Source: Schistosoma mansoni
Taxonomy: Eukaryota; Platyhelminthes; Trematoda; Strigeidida; Schistosomatidae
NCBI RefSeq assembly: GCF_000237925.1
Contig: NW_017386026.1
Span: 1,488,001-1,552,000 of the forward strand
Direction: 5' to 3'
Length of the DNA stretch: 64,000 nt
The notes below the pieces were generated by a model. It was not told where the DNA came from. It searched no databases and was given only the letters and a program-made list of their open reading frames with translations. Position 1 is the stretch's first letter. Each line of letters opens with the position of its first letter. Positions 34,831-46,354 of this stretch are shown piece by piece. The translations under genes were made by a program, and so were the position numbers.

Positions 34831-34976
34831 AATAGCACTGGACATTTGGGGAAGTTAAGATCCTCAGGTTACCTTCCACTGATCGAATCGAATCATCCCG
34901 TGTCGATTGTAATGCGGTAGTATTTCGTTTGCGTTTGCAAAGTATTTATTTCACTGTGATATGTAGACATAGTTAT

Positions 34977-36345
34977 TTATGCAAACGACTCAGTTGATAA
35001 ATCGATCACGCGAATTCGATCAGTGTTATGGACTAGGACAAAGATAACAGTGGGCACTGCTATGTGACCAATCAATTGTTTGAATTTTCGTATGGCTAAG
35101 CCTTCAATAAACCTCAGTATACGCCCCTCTTTTACACTTTTAAACAACACAACAAAAGCCGAGTTAAGATCAATCTTATGACCTGTTTCGATTATATGTT
35201 TGGCAATAGAGGATGATGGATGTTTATCCTCTACTCTTTTTGGGTCATTCGACTCTATTTGTTTTTTCAACCATTATGGTACATGTTCACCCACACTAAT
35301 TTTCAGATCACCATTGCTCCTCCCTATGTATGTGTGACCACACACACATTTAAATTGGTAAACGCAGTGGGATGTGACACAATCAATAGGCAGTTTATAT
35401 TTTCCTTTCTTTCACCGATCACTAAGATATCATCCACATATCTCTTGTAAAGTGACATGTTTCCAATTAAGTCTTCAGACAAATTTTCCACATGTGCCAT
35501 AAACACATCTGCTAGTAATGGTCCTAACGGACTAACCATAGCAACCCCATCAATCTGACCAAAGTATTCGCCTTCAAAACTCAACTCAATTGAACTTTAT
35601 CAGTACATAAAAGTAATAAATCTTTAAGAATTTTTAAGGTGATAGGTAATTTAAGGTTGTTTGAAAATATATAGTCACATAAAATGTCAATAGTCTTTAT
35701 TAAAGGTACATTTGACGTGAATAAGGAATTCACGTGAAATGAGCACATAGTTTTTCCTTTGATATTAATGTCACCGAAATGATCGATCAATTGAAAAGAA
35801 TCCTTTACAGAATACTTACATAAACGTCTTCGAATAGGATGGAATAATTTTGTTAGCCATTTGGCTAGGTTATGTGTGGGTGATCGGCACATTGATAAAA
35901 TTGGATGTAAAGGAGTATTTAATTGATCAATTTTGGATAGTTCAGATATAAATGAGGATACTCAGAACCCATAGGTTTTAACAAATTAAATTCCTCTTTA
36001 TCAATAATATTCATGTGTAACCATTTTTCCAGGTTTGAATTTACTCTTCCCTATGAGTTTGTTAATACCTCCCAATTGAACATCAAGCATGAATTTACTT
36101 TCATCACTGAGGATGGATAACATTATATTATAACATTATATTCACATTTGTTCATGATAACCACGCCTGATCCTTTATCAGGCTTCAACAAGACAATATC
36201 AGTGTTTGTTCGTAGTTCTTTTAGTGATTTAAAATGTTGAGAAGTTAACATGCTTCTCTGCTTTGGTCCAACATTATGAAATTGGTGTGCTATATCCACC
36301 AGTTTAGCTTTACACCAAGACATTAATCGGGAATGGTTGTCCTCG
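34977..36345 (-). mobile_element. Penelope-like element, body, copy 2
   Basis: It has the same parts and gaps as 10393-11760: DKGSGVVIMNK (36123-36323), MCSFHVNSLFTSNV (35581-35892), YVDDILVI (35324-35584) and the GIY-YIG tail (34977-35270). It is broken in the same way and therefore copied as part of the array. One residue difference is visible (KELRTNTD for KEPRTNTD). Confidence 0.85.
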
Positions 36346-36370
36346 TAAATTTATCAATAGATGGAAATTT

Positions 36371-36725
36371 CAGGACACAGTGTGACCTACTGTAGCCTTG
36401 GTAGAGAAAAAGCCCGTCTACATCACCTTACCATTTAGAGGTGATTCAAATAGTCTTTCATTGAAACAAAGGCTTAATTCTGTCTTTCATCAACAAAACG
36501 TATTGTTCAGTGAAGGTCATAATCAAAGAAAGAACGAGCTCCATGCTTCATTCAAAACCTAGACGACATGAAAACGATTGTGTCACATCCCACTGCATTT
36601 ACCAGTTTGTTCTCTCCTTAAACCTATCCTGGTAACCTATCCTGGTAATATATGCTTATTATCCAGAGTGACTAGGTGTCAAATTGTTTTCACATTATTT
36701 TTATCATTACTATCCTTGTCTACTT
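36371..36725 (+). mobile_element. PLE plus-strand fragment, copy 3
   Basis: Same as 618-965. A small duplication of AACCTATCCTGGT is present near 36620-36645. Confidence 0.6.
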
Positions 36726-36728
36726 TTA

Positions 36729-36747
36729 CCCCCACCACCACCACCAC
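36729..36747. repeat. (CCA)n microsatellite
   Basis: A short CCA tract between the PLE fragment and module U, five or so units long. Confidence 0.85.
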
Positions 36748-37088
36748 TTATTTCCAGTCTAGTTGACCTTCTACTTTTTATAAATGTTCTTAACAAGTAT
36801 ATTATGTGTGATCAGATTGTTCGATATTGCACTATCACATAGTTCTGATGATAATCTTCGTCTTCTTATTACATTATCGACTTATTACATTATCGAAACA
36901 ATCTTATAGTAAGGAATACTACTACTTCTGAAATTATAACGTTATTCTGTATTCATATAAAGGATACATAAATGACACACAATATAATGGGAAATCGAAC
37001 AGAATTACATACGATGTGATTGAGCAACACTCTCCTCCTGTGTATTTATGGGAGCTGAGAGAGAAGCAACAACATACCTGAATCAAGT

Positions 37089-37349
37089 ATGCTTAAGCAA
37101 AGTGTGGAAAACCTATCTACAAAGCAGTTATCGTTTGTGTGTGCATCTACGAAACTCGTAAATTTGACGGTACCCAATTTTAATTGTGTTCCTTTATGTT
37201 GTACACAACAACGGGTTAGACTGAATACAGTCACAGTGTGGCGTGTGCTACAGATTCAAGCAGCGAGTCCTTGTTTCAAATATAAGGTGGATATGCTGGA
37301 ACGAGATTTAACTACCACAGTGTTACAAGCTGCAATGATTAATGGCTAA
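37089..37349 (+). CDS. Hypothetical 86-codon ORF of module U, copy 3
   Basis: Same product as at 1326. No family is recognised. Module U here spans 36748-37945 with small local duplications (for example TTATTACATTATCGA near 36875, and ACAATATATAATGAATA near 37550). Confidence 0.2.
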   Translation: MLKQSVENLSTKQLSFVCASTKLVNLTVPNFNCVPLCCTQQRVRLNTVTVWRVLQIQAASPCFKYKVDMLERDLTTTVLQAAMING

Positions 37350-37945
37350 ATGTCAATACACCTCCTATCCTTATTACTGATGATTGGAAGACAGCATCAG
37401 ATAATCACAGTGAAGGAGGTCAAGAGAATAGAACGAAACCAAACTGATCGGAGAAGTCAAGTGTGCCAACTCAACCTAATCAAGCGTTCCTCAATTTTTA
37501 TGTCACACCTAAAATAAGTAACAATATATAATGAATAGGATAAGCGATCACAATATATAATGAATACGATTATTTAAAAACAGTCAGAGTTAATAAGCCA
37601 ATAAGTGACAAGGTCAAAATATGTGATTTGAGAAGAATGAATAGATTGGTCTGTTCAGAAACTACAACAGTTCACGTGTGCAGCAGGAAATTTGTGTGAG
37701 ATAATTAATGGGTCATGCATGCTATGTATGTTGACGAACAGGACAAATGGTGTTTAAACGACAATTTTACAGGCAAAAATGGTATTGTACAAATTGTATT
37801 GAATTGATGAAAAGTGCAAATAGTAAGAAAACTAATTACAAAATAAACAGAGGCGTAACCAAAAGTGGTTTCATAAAAAGCAACCTATCCAATGGAATAT
37901 AGATTATGTTTTATCATCGGAATACGAGATCGTCTATTTGACATA

Positions 37946-38866
37946 TTTTACTATATTGCATATCGTTTCAATTGGAAGTACTAGGTGAAAGTGATCTAGG
38001 TCAGGTGTACTATTCAATGAGGAATCACACAGTATCTCAGAATGTTTGGAAAATTTTCTTATTGAAAATATTACATCTCGGATGAAGACGCTGAAGGCTG
38101 ACATAGATTACAATTCTCTTCATAATAATGAAGGATGAAGAATGAGTTTCTATAGACTATCGTCAATGTGAGGGATATAAGCTTACACAGAGTGTTCACA
38201 ATAACTGATAGAAATAGTCAGTGAGATCTATCAAGAATCTCCAGAAAACAGAATATTCGAAAATATCTTCCCCTGTGATGATGTTCAGGTTGATTTTTGC
38301 TGCCTACAACAAAAGTCGAAGCATTATTGATGTTGGAGATAAAGTGGTGTCAACAGGAGCTGCACTAATTCCACAACCCTAATCATATGATCTAAAAGTA
38401 GTATATTACAGCAGGAAGTATTCTACCGGTGATTTCAGTTTAAACATTCCCTATAAAATTTACATAAATGAAACAGAATAGTCAATACTAGATTTGGAAT
38501 TTTCGGGAAGGCTGAAAGTGTAAACGTCATTATTAGCTTCCAAAGAAGAATGTGATGCTTTACTTAAAAATTTGATAGCTGCGTGTGCTACCAGTGCTAC
38601 CAGTCACATTGTTTGCCAATATATGAATAGTGGAGATTTGGAATAAAGCACAGAAACACCAAGGGGAGTCGCATACAAATTAACTCGAATTACACGTCTG
38701 ACGATTGTTTGTCGCATTATTTTTATCATCATATTTACAGACTAAATCAAAGGTCAATCAATTAATCTACAGCTAATTGATTAGCATTCAATTCAATTGT
38801 ATCGATCGTGTAAATTCAAATGTAAATTAAATGTATTAATAAGCATGCAACAATCAGAAAAATCAG
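37946..38866. other. Unique segment between module U and the GAT tract
   Basis: After GTCTATTTGACATATTT, the point where other units enter the LINE 3' end, this unit continues with about 0.9 kb found nowhere else in the window. No frame longer than about 60 codons is seen, and no element is recognised. It may preserve sequence from before the LINE entered the unit, or it may have been brought in by rearrangement. Confidence 0.5.
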
Positions 38867-39035
38867 TTGAGTGTTGGATACGCAGGAGACGGCTGTTATT
38901 TGTCTTCTGCGAATTTCATTGAAAATATTACAATAATGCTGTTCATCATAATCATTATTACTCTTTTGGTTATGCTGACACTGTTTAGGACACTGATTGA
39001 CGAAATTATTACAAATATAATGATGAATATGTTCT

Positions 39036-39177
39036 ATGCTGCTGTTGCTGTTGCTGCTGCTGATGCTGCTGCTGATGCTAATGCTGCTGCTAATGCTGAT
39101 GCTGCTGCTGCTGATGATGATGATGATGCTGCCGCTGCTTCTGCTGCTGCTGATGATGATGATGATGATGATGATGA

Positions 39178-39209
<32 letters not shown>

Positions 39210-39293
39210 ATGTGCTGCTGATGATGATGATGATGATGATAAGGATGATAAGGATGATGTGGATGAGTTATGTGACAATAATGATAATGATGT

Positions 39294-39327
<34 letters not shown>

Positions 39328-39960
39328 GCTGATGATGAAGATAAGGGATATGATGATGAAGCTTATGATGAGGACTATGGATATGATAAGGTTAGCGGAT
39401 GATGATGATTATGGACATGATGAGTTATGTGAGGATGTTGATGATGATGAAGCTTATGATGAGGACTATGGATATGATAAGGTTTGTGATGACAAGGATG
39501 TTGATGATGATGAGGAGGATGAAGTTGAAGAAAGGGATGATAAAGATTTTGGACATGATGCATTTTGTGTCGATGACGATGATGATGATGTAAGGGATAT
39601 GATGAGTTATGTAAGGATATTGATGATGATAATGGTGAAGATGATGAAGTGGATGATGAAGTGGATGATGAAGATTTCGGATACGATGTGGTTTGTGACG
39701 ATGATGTATTATTATGATAATAATAATAATAATGAAGCGAATGATGAAGATTGTGGATGTGACAAATGTTGTGTGAAGATAGTGATGATAATAATGATGA
39801 TGAAAATGAAGCGGATGATGATGAAGATGATGGAGAGGATAAAGTAGATTACGGATATCATGAGCAGTGTAACGGTGACGATAATGAAAATGATGAGGCG
39901 GATGACGATGATGATGTGTATGGGACTGATAAATATAATCCTGATAATGTGGATGATGTT
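39036..39960. repeat. GAT/GCT trinucleotide-rich tract, about 0.9 kb
   Basis: Long runs of GAT and GCT triplets are mixed with imperfect GAT-based repeats (GATGATGAAGCTTATGATGA occurs twice). All frames give low-complexity products: poly-Asp/Ala, poly-Met/Leu, or poly-His/Gln on the other strand. The 326-codon frame at 38867-39847 exists only because the triplets lack stops, so I do not call it a gene. The right end (GTGAATGATGATGTTAATAA) is the same as in the short module S tracts. Confidence 0.9.
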
Positions 39961-40427
39961 GTGAATGATGATGTTAATAATAATAATTGTATTATTTATG
40001 ATAATAATTTGTTTAATCTAACTAATCGTTTCAATGCGATTTGATAATAATTCTTATTTTTATTTTCTATCAATTCTCCTTTGATTGGTATAGGATGATG
40101 GTATTCAAAGAAGGAGAATACTAGAATGGAACAATGAAGAAGAATGTGATTTTGATTGTGTACAAATTTGATTTTACATTGTATAATATAATCTTAAAAT
40201 AATGCACATTTGTGTTTTCGTTGTGTTAATCGGTAGATAGTGAATGTGGGCAGCTTAGAGCGTACTAGTTAAAGTCTGACCACTGTGTAAGTTCAGTGAA
40301 GTGTACGAGTTGCTCGGTTGTGTAGCTGTGGTAATTGTACTAATTGATGATTCCTTCGTACGTGATTGCGCTCTGATCACGAATTGCGAATATAATACGT
40401 TCATTTGTGCTCACCTAGTTCTGACTT
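39961..40427. other. Module S, partial copy
   Basis: It matches 8588-9048 and then stops at TCACCTAGTTCTGACTT. In other units CATGGTCGGTT follows at this point; here the RTE LINE begins. No gene is seen. Confidence 0.7.
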
Positions 40428-43187
40428 AACTGCGCCTGTAGCTCTTCTAGAGTTACTGCCGGTCCCAAGCCCGAGTAAAGGAGGAGGGTTGGGCATGAGG
40501 TTAGCGACCCCATCCCGTAGAAAAGCTAACTCGCTAAAAAACGCTAATCAGAAAAATTAATTCAAACCATTTAAACTCTGCCTTGGGAGTTGAATGAATA
40601 TTTATGACGTCTCATGATGAAAGCCGAAATTCTTCGGAAGTCACGAGACCGATGCACCTTCTAACAACCAGAGCAACACTATTTATAGGTACATGGAACG
40701 TCCGGACAATGTGGGAGACAGGAAAGACCAGCCAAATAGCAATGGAATTGAGGAGATACAACTTGGCACTACTCGGAATCAGCGAAACCCATTGGACACA
40801 AACTGGACAACAAAGGCTAGGTACAGGAGAGATGCTGCTGTACTCCGGTCACGAAGGGGAAAACGCTCCACACTCAGGGAGTTGCTCTAATGCTGTCCAA
40901 AGAAGCACGAAATGCACTTGTTGGATGGGAATCTCATGGACCCAGGATAATCAAAGCATCATTCAGAACAAAGAAGCAAGGGATCACAATGAACGTTATC
41001 CAATGTTATGCACCCACCAATGATAGCAACGACGATGATAAACATCAGTTCTATGAAAGGCTTCAATCAATTATAGAGAAGTGCTCACGAAAGGACCTCA
41101 CCATCCTGATGGGAGATCTAAATGCTAAAGTTGGAGTGGACAACACAGGATATGAAGATGTAATTGGACGACATGGATTAGCAGAGAGAAATGAAAATGG
41201 GGAGAGGCTTGCAAACCTATGTGCATTCAACAAATTGGTTATAGGCGGCACAACATTCCCAAACAAACGTATACACAAAGCTACATGGATCTCACCGGAC
41301 CACACCACAGAGAACCAGATAGATCACATCTGTATCAACGAAAAATTCCGAAGATCAATGGAAGATGTGAGAACCCGGAGAGGAGCTGACATAGCTTCAG
41401 ATCACCACTGGCTGGTTGTGGCCAAGATCAGACTGAAGCTTAAGAAACACTGGAAAACTGGACAAACAGCACTACAAAGGCTCAATACAGCCTTCCTTCG
41501 AGATACTGACAAGCTCCATGAATTCAAGATTACTCTCAACAACAGGTTCCAAGCTCTACAGGATCTACTGAAAGAACAAGAAACTACTTTAGAGGACAAC
41601 TGGAAAGGGATAAAAAAAGCACTAACTTCAACGTGTCAGGAGGTTCTTGGTCCTAAAAAGCATCATCACAAGGAATGCATCTCTATGGGAACCCTGGACA
41701 AAATTCAAGAAGGGAAGAACAAGAAACTAGCAATTAACAACAGCCGAACACGAGCAGAGAAAGTCAAAGCACAAGCAGACTACGCAGAAGCTAACAGGGA
41801 AGTGAAGAAAAGCATTAAAGACGACAAGCAGAAATACATAGGAGAACATGGGAGCAACGGCGGCGGTAAAAGCTGCAAGAGAAGGCAATATGAAACAACT
41901 ATATGATACAACGAAGAAATTGGCAGGGAGATATAGCAAACCAGAGAGACCAGTCAAGGACAAAGAAGGAAAGACAATCACTGAGATTCAAGAATAGAGG
42001 AAAAGATGGGCAGAATACTTCGAGGAACTGCTGAACAGACCAGCCCCATTGACCCCACCGAACATCGCCCACACTGACCTTCCAATAGATGTCACTCCAC
42101 CAACGATCGAAGAAGTCAAGATGGCCATCAGACAAATCAAAAGTGGGAAGGAGGCAGGACCTGACAATATACCAGCAGAAGCACTGAAGTCAGACATTGA
42201 AATAACTGCAAACATGCTTCACCTTCTATTCAAGAAGATTTGGAAGAGGAACAAGTGCCAACGGACTGGAAAGAAGGATATCTCATCAAGATACCAAAGA
42301 AAGGAGATCTGAGCCAATGTGAGAACTACAGAGGTATCAGTTTGTTATCAGTACCAGGAAAAGTTTTCAACAGAGTGCTGCTGAATCGGATGAAAGACTC
42401 AGTAGACGCCGAACTTCGGGATCATCAGGCTGGATTCCGTAAGGATCGGTCGTGCACAGACCAGATTGCGACACTACGGATCATCGTTGAACAATCAGTT
42501 GAGTGGAACTCATCACTATACGTCAACTTTATTGACTATGAGAAGGCGTTTGACAGCGTGGACAGGAGAACATTATGGAAACTTCTTCGACACTATGGAG
42601 TTCCTGAAAAGATTGTCAACATTATCCAAAACTCATACGATGGACTACAGTGCAAAGTGGTGCATGGAGGACAGCTGACAGATGCATTTCCAGTAAGGAC
42701 CGGAGTCAGACAAGGCTGTCTACTCTCCCCATTCCTCTTCCTTCTGGTGATTGACTGGATTATGAAGAATTCGACATCTGACGGGAAATACGGAATACAA
42801 TGGACAGCTCAGAATCAATTAGATGATTGGACTTCGCAGATGACCTAGCCCTCCTCTCTCATACACACGAACAAATGCAGATGAAGACAGCAAATGTAGC
42901 AGCAGCCTCCGCATCCATAGGCCTCCACATTCACAAAGGAAAAAGCAAGATTCTCAAATGCAACACGGAGAACACCAACCCAATCACACTTGATGGCGAA
43001 ACTCTGGAAGAGGTGGAAACATTCAAGTACCTGGGGAGCATCGTTGATAAACAAGGAGGATCGGATGCAGATGTAAAGGCGAGGATTGGCAAAGCAAGGG
43101 CAGCATTTCTACAATTGAAGAACATATGGAACTCAAAACAACTCTCAACCAATTTCAAGGTCAGAATCTTTAATACGAAAGCCACGT
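40428..43187 (+). mobile_element. RTE-clade LINE (SR2/Perere-3-like), single copy
   Basis: It starts AACTGCGCCTGTAGCTCTTC, with a 5' leader of about 170 bases, GC-richer than the array. Endonuclease and reverse transcriptase follow on the plus strand, and it ends within the C-terminal region of ORF2 at about 43187. No 3' tail is visible and the S sequence does not resume, so it is 3'-truncated or was cut by a later rearrangement. It occurs once in the window, unlike the other elements, and so looks younger in this place than the array. It has several frame breaks. Confidence 0.85.
40604..41906 (+). pseudogene. RTE LINE endonuclease
   Basis: Two overlapping frames (40604-41023 and 40890-41906) encode the nuclease. 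The first has TLFIGTWNVRTMWETGKTSQ and LLGISETHW. The second has NVIQCYAPTN, the metal motif LMGDLNAKVG, ENQIDHICI and ASDHHWLVV. These are the ordered motifs of RTE endonucleases. A frameshift near 40880 separates them. The C-terminal 200 residues are a Lys-rich linker to the reverse transcriptase. Confidence 0.85.
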
Positions 43188-43189
43188 GA
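42049..43189 (+). pseudogene. RTE LINE reverse transcriptase
   Basis: The domain is spread over three frames (42049-42312, 42240-42848, 42827-43189). Motifs in order: PPTIEEVKMAIRQIKSGKEA, ENYRGISLLSVPGKVFNRVL, HQAGFRKDRSCTDQI, NFIDYEKAFDSVDR, GVRQGCLLSPFLFLL, FADDLALLSHTHEQ and FKYLGSIVDKQGG. The order and wording fit the RTE clade. All catalytic motifs are present, but at least two frameshifts divide them. The C-terminal part after FNTKAT is missing. Confidence 0.9.
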
Positions 43190-43768
43190 ATCTTTATTTT
43201 TATCAGATAGATTAATTGGCAAAACTCTGTGGTCTGTCCAATATACTTTCTTATAACAAGGTACCGACATCGTATTCTTAATTGTATTGTTAATAGCCTT
43301 CACGCTGGAACTTGATAATTAGGTATGGGTTTCTAATGTTACACGGAAAGATATCGGATGAATATCTCAAATAATAATAATAATAATATATTCTGAAAAT
43401 AATATTTACAGAATTCACACCAGTTTACAGGCATGATCAGATTGTTATAAAAATCAACATTTAATGTAGAGAACAAACATGAAATATAAGAAAGTTTTAT
43501 GTTTGCTGGTTTAGTAATTGATAATTAGCTTAAATATGGCATATGTCACGGCAAGCCAATGCAACACCAGGGAACTTGTCATTTTTTATTAAGTGGATAG
43601 CCTGATGATTGATCAACATTGTTCTGTAAGGTTATTTCCAGTGCCAGAGCAAGTTATTATTAATTATCTACAACTAGAGAAAGTAAGATTAAAGCAAAGA
43701 GCACGGAACAACAAAACAATGATAGCAAGTAAGAGGTTAAACATTTAAAGTTCCTATAATCTCACTTG
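43188..43768. other. Unique segment between RTE and CR1 LINEs
   Basis: About 580 bases of AT-rich DNA seen nowhere else in the window. It contains an (AAT)n run at about 43371-43388. I see no gene or recognisable element. It joins the CR1 3' end directly at about 43769 without module U. Confidence 0.5.
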
Positions 43769-46354
43769 TGGAGTAAGATACACTTGCATGCGCTAGAGCA
43801 TTTAATGCATTTTCAGAGGAGCAAAAAGCATTAATTGAGCGAACAAACAATGGGAGAGAGTTTAACATACGGATAGTTTGGGGTAAATTATTCCAGAGCA
43901 TAGAAAACTCACAGGTAAAGTAATTCATGTAGAGAGAAGATCTAGAATATGTTTGTTTCGCTAAAGACAAGGAGTTACGAATGTCGTAATGTGGGGCTTT
44001 AGCATATTGAATCTCCTGACTGGATGTGAAGGAGAGTTTGTTAAGTATTTTGAAAAAGATAAGGTTAAGTTTGAGTCTCCTCATCCATAAAGGGTCAAGC
44101 CCTAGTTTACTACACCTCGAATTATATGTCAAGACACTATCAGTTCCAAGAGTACGAAATATAAATCGTCTCTGTACTGATTCCAGTCTTAATTTATCCT
44201 TTATGCGCGTGCTAATAAGGAGAAACGCGCAGTATTCGAGGAGTGGTCGAACACAGACTTTGTACATTAGAATACGAGATTCGCTGTTATGAAGGTTTCG
44301 AGTTATGAAACCTATAAGGCGTTGAGACTTGGACGTTTGTTTCATTATCTGTTCAGTAAACGACAAGTCGTCGGAGTACCTAAGTCCTAGATCTACTACT
44401 GTGTGTAACCTAGATAACATTTCCCCATTTATGGTAAGATTGAGGTTGAGTGATGTATCACCGAAGCATAACCAACCACATTTAGCTGTATGAGCTCCAG
44501 TTGCCATTCCGAGCACCACTGTGCTACCTTGTTAAGCTCCGTGCTGATACAATTTCGAATATTGCTCAGCTCATGTGGAGAAAATGAGTACACCACCTTA
44601 AGATCGTCTGCAAACAAAAGGGACTTACCCACACTAAAACACTCACAAATATCATTAATGAAAACTAAAAAGAGCAAAGGACCTAAGACACAACCCTGAA
44701 TTACCCCACTTCTAACAGGGACTGAGTTCGACAATGAAGAGTTGATTTTAACTATTTGATGTCGATCGCTGAGGAAGGAATCAAACCAGGCTAGTAACGG
44801 GTTTTCGACCCCATAAGATGCGAGTTTACCTATGAGAAGTTGGTGGTTGACCATGTCGAAGGCCTTAGAAATGTCCAGGTATAGCACTAATACTAGATAT
44901 CCTTGGCTACGAAGCGAATAGACTAAATTAAAGAAGTCAAAATGACATGTCATACAGGATCGATTTTTAAGAAATCCATGTTGCGAATCATCAATAAATT
45001 GTTCAGTCAATAAATAGTTGGGTAGTTCGTCACTAATAATTTTTTCCATAATCCTAGAGATAACTGGAGTAATATTTATTGGCCGATAGTTGTTCATGTC
45101 AGTCTTATCTCCGGATTTGTAACATGGTATGATGTACGCGGTTTTCCAACGGTCAGGATAAGAGCCTGATTCCATAGAGAGAGTAAACAGCTTAAGGAGA
45201 AGAAGTTGGATATCTGGACCACCATATTTGTAGAGAAATGATGAAATCCCGTCTGCACCGTGACCTTTCGAAACCTTGAGCTTATTTGTAACCTTACTAA
45301 TTTTCAGACATGTGAAGGAGATAGATTTAATTGAGTTACCAGTCAAGCATATAACTCTAGAAACAAAGTCATTTAAGGATTCTTTGCTATTTGCAAAATT
45401 ACCACTGAAAAGGTCTGCTATAGTTTTTGGGTCATATATAAAACTATTATTATGCAGGATGCATGGTATATCAACATTTTGAGTTGATTTAGCACGTTTA
45501 TTGTAAATGTGGATTAGGTTTTGCACTTTTGAGCTAGTACGTAGTGCTAATAGCTCTTCATTGATGGCTTTTAACCTATGTTTCTCTTTAATTTGGTTAA
45601 AAATTATTGTTATTTGTGTGACTGCCGTGAAGTCGTTAGATTTAAAATAACGTTTCTTTAGGCGTCTTAGTTTATTACGATATTTAGCTGGTATATATAA
45701 TTCGTGATGTTTACTAATCCTGTAAATCTTAATTGGTGCACAGGAGTCTAGACAAGAGTTAACAATCAAATAGAATATGTTGATGGCATCTGTCAGACTA
45801 TTACATGAGAAGAATTCATCCCAGTCTGAGAGTTTGATCAGTGAGCGCAAGAGGTCCCAGTCTGCATGCTTATAGTCTCTATAATTGCAGGTTCTTTGAA
45901 TTGGTCGGTTGTAGGAGGGATAGATGGGGAGAGCACAAGCTACCATCCTATGATCACTGCTTTCAAACTCGTTGTATACTTGTACAGATAGGGGAATGGT
46001 ATCTCTACTAAATATTAGATCAAGTGTATTATCACCCCTTGTTGGGGTACGAACCCACTGTGACCAGCAGTACAGATTAAGGATTGATAAAAATTCATCA
46101 TTGCTAGACTGACAGCTACCGGTACTCCAGTTAATCTCAGGATAATTGAAATCACCAGTGATAATCTTAGCGCTGAAGTTTAGAGTAGATGCGTGTATAA
46201 ATGCATTGATTATACGATCATTCAAATTATCAGTACTATCAGGAGCTCTATATATACAACCTAGGAGTAGACTATGGTTTAGGGTATTGATTGATATCCA
46301 GATCGATTCTGGTAAACTATTCAAGATACTATCTTCAACTTTGTTAGTTGTCAA
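43737..46354 (-). pseudogene. LINE ORF2, endonuclease C-terminal part plus RT (copy 3)
   Basis: A 641-codon frame (44429-46354) carries GDFNYPEINW, DISKAF, the QGCVLGPLLF motif and FADDLKVV. A second frame (43737-44519) carries the tail from NTAKCGWLCF onwards. One T is missing at about 44490 compared with the copy at 14109, which splits the gene. One conserved Arg reads Cys (IIPCYKSGD, near 45123). The last residues come from the unique flank and not from the LINE. Confidence 0.9.

Larger units (their letters stand above)
32993..34976. other. Module S, copy 2
   Basis: It holds a shortened GAT tract (33110-33230, with a small tandem duplication of AATGACGATTTAG), and anonymous AT-rich DNA. 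The integrase relic starts near 33767 but is more decayed than at 9166. A (TAG)n tract lies at 34788-34830. No functional gene is seen. Confidence 0.6.

Noticed and set aside
38867-39847. 326-codon ORF rich in Ala, Asp and Met
   Set aside because: It is produced by GAT/GCT triplet repeats without stops. All frames and both strands are similarly open, and the composition shows no real domain.
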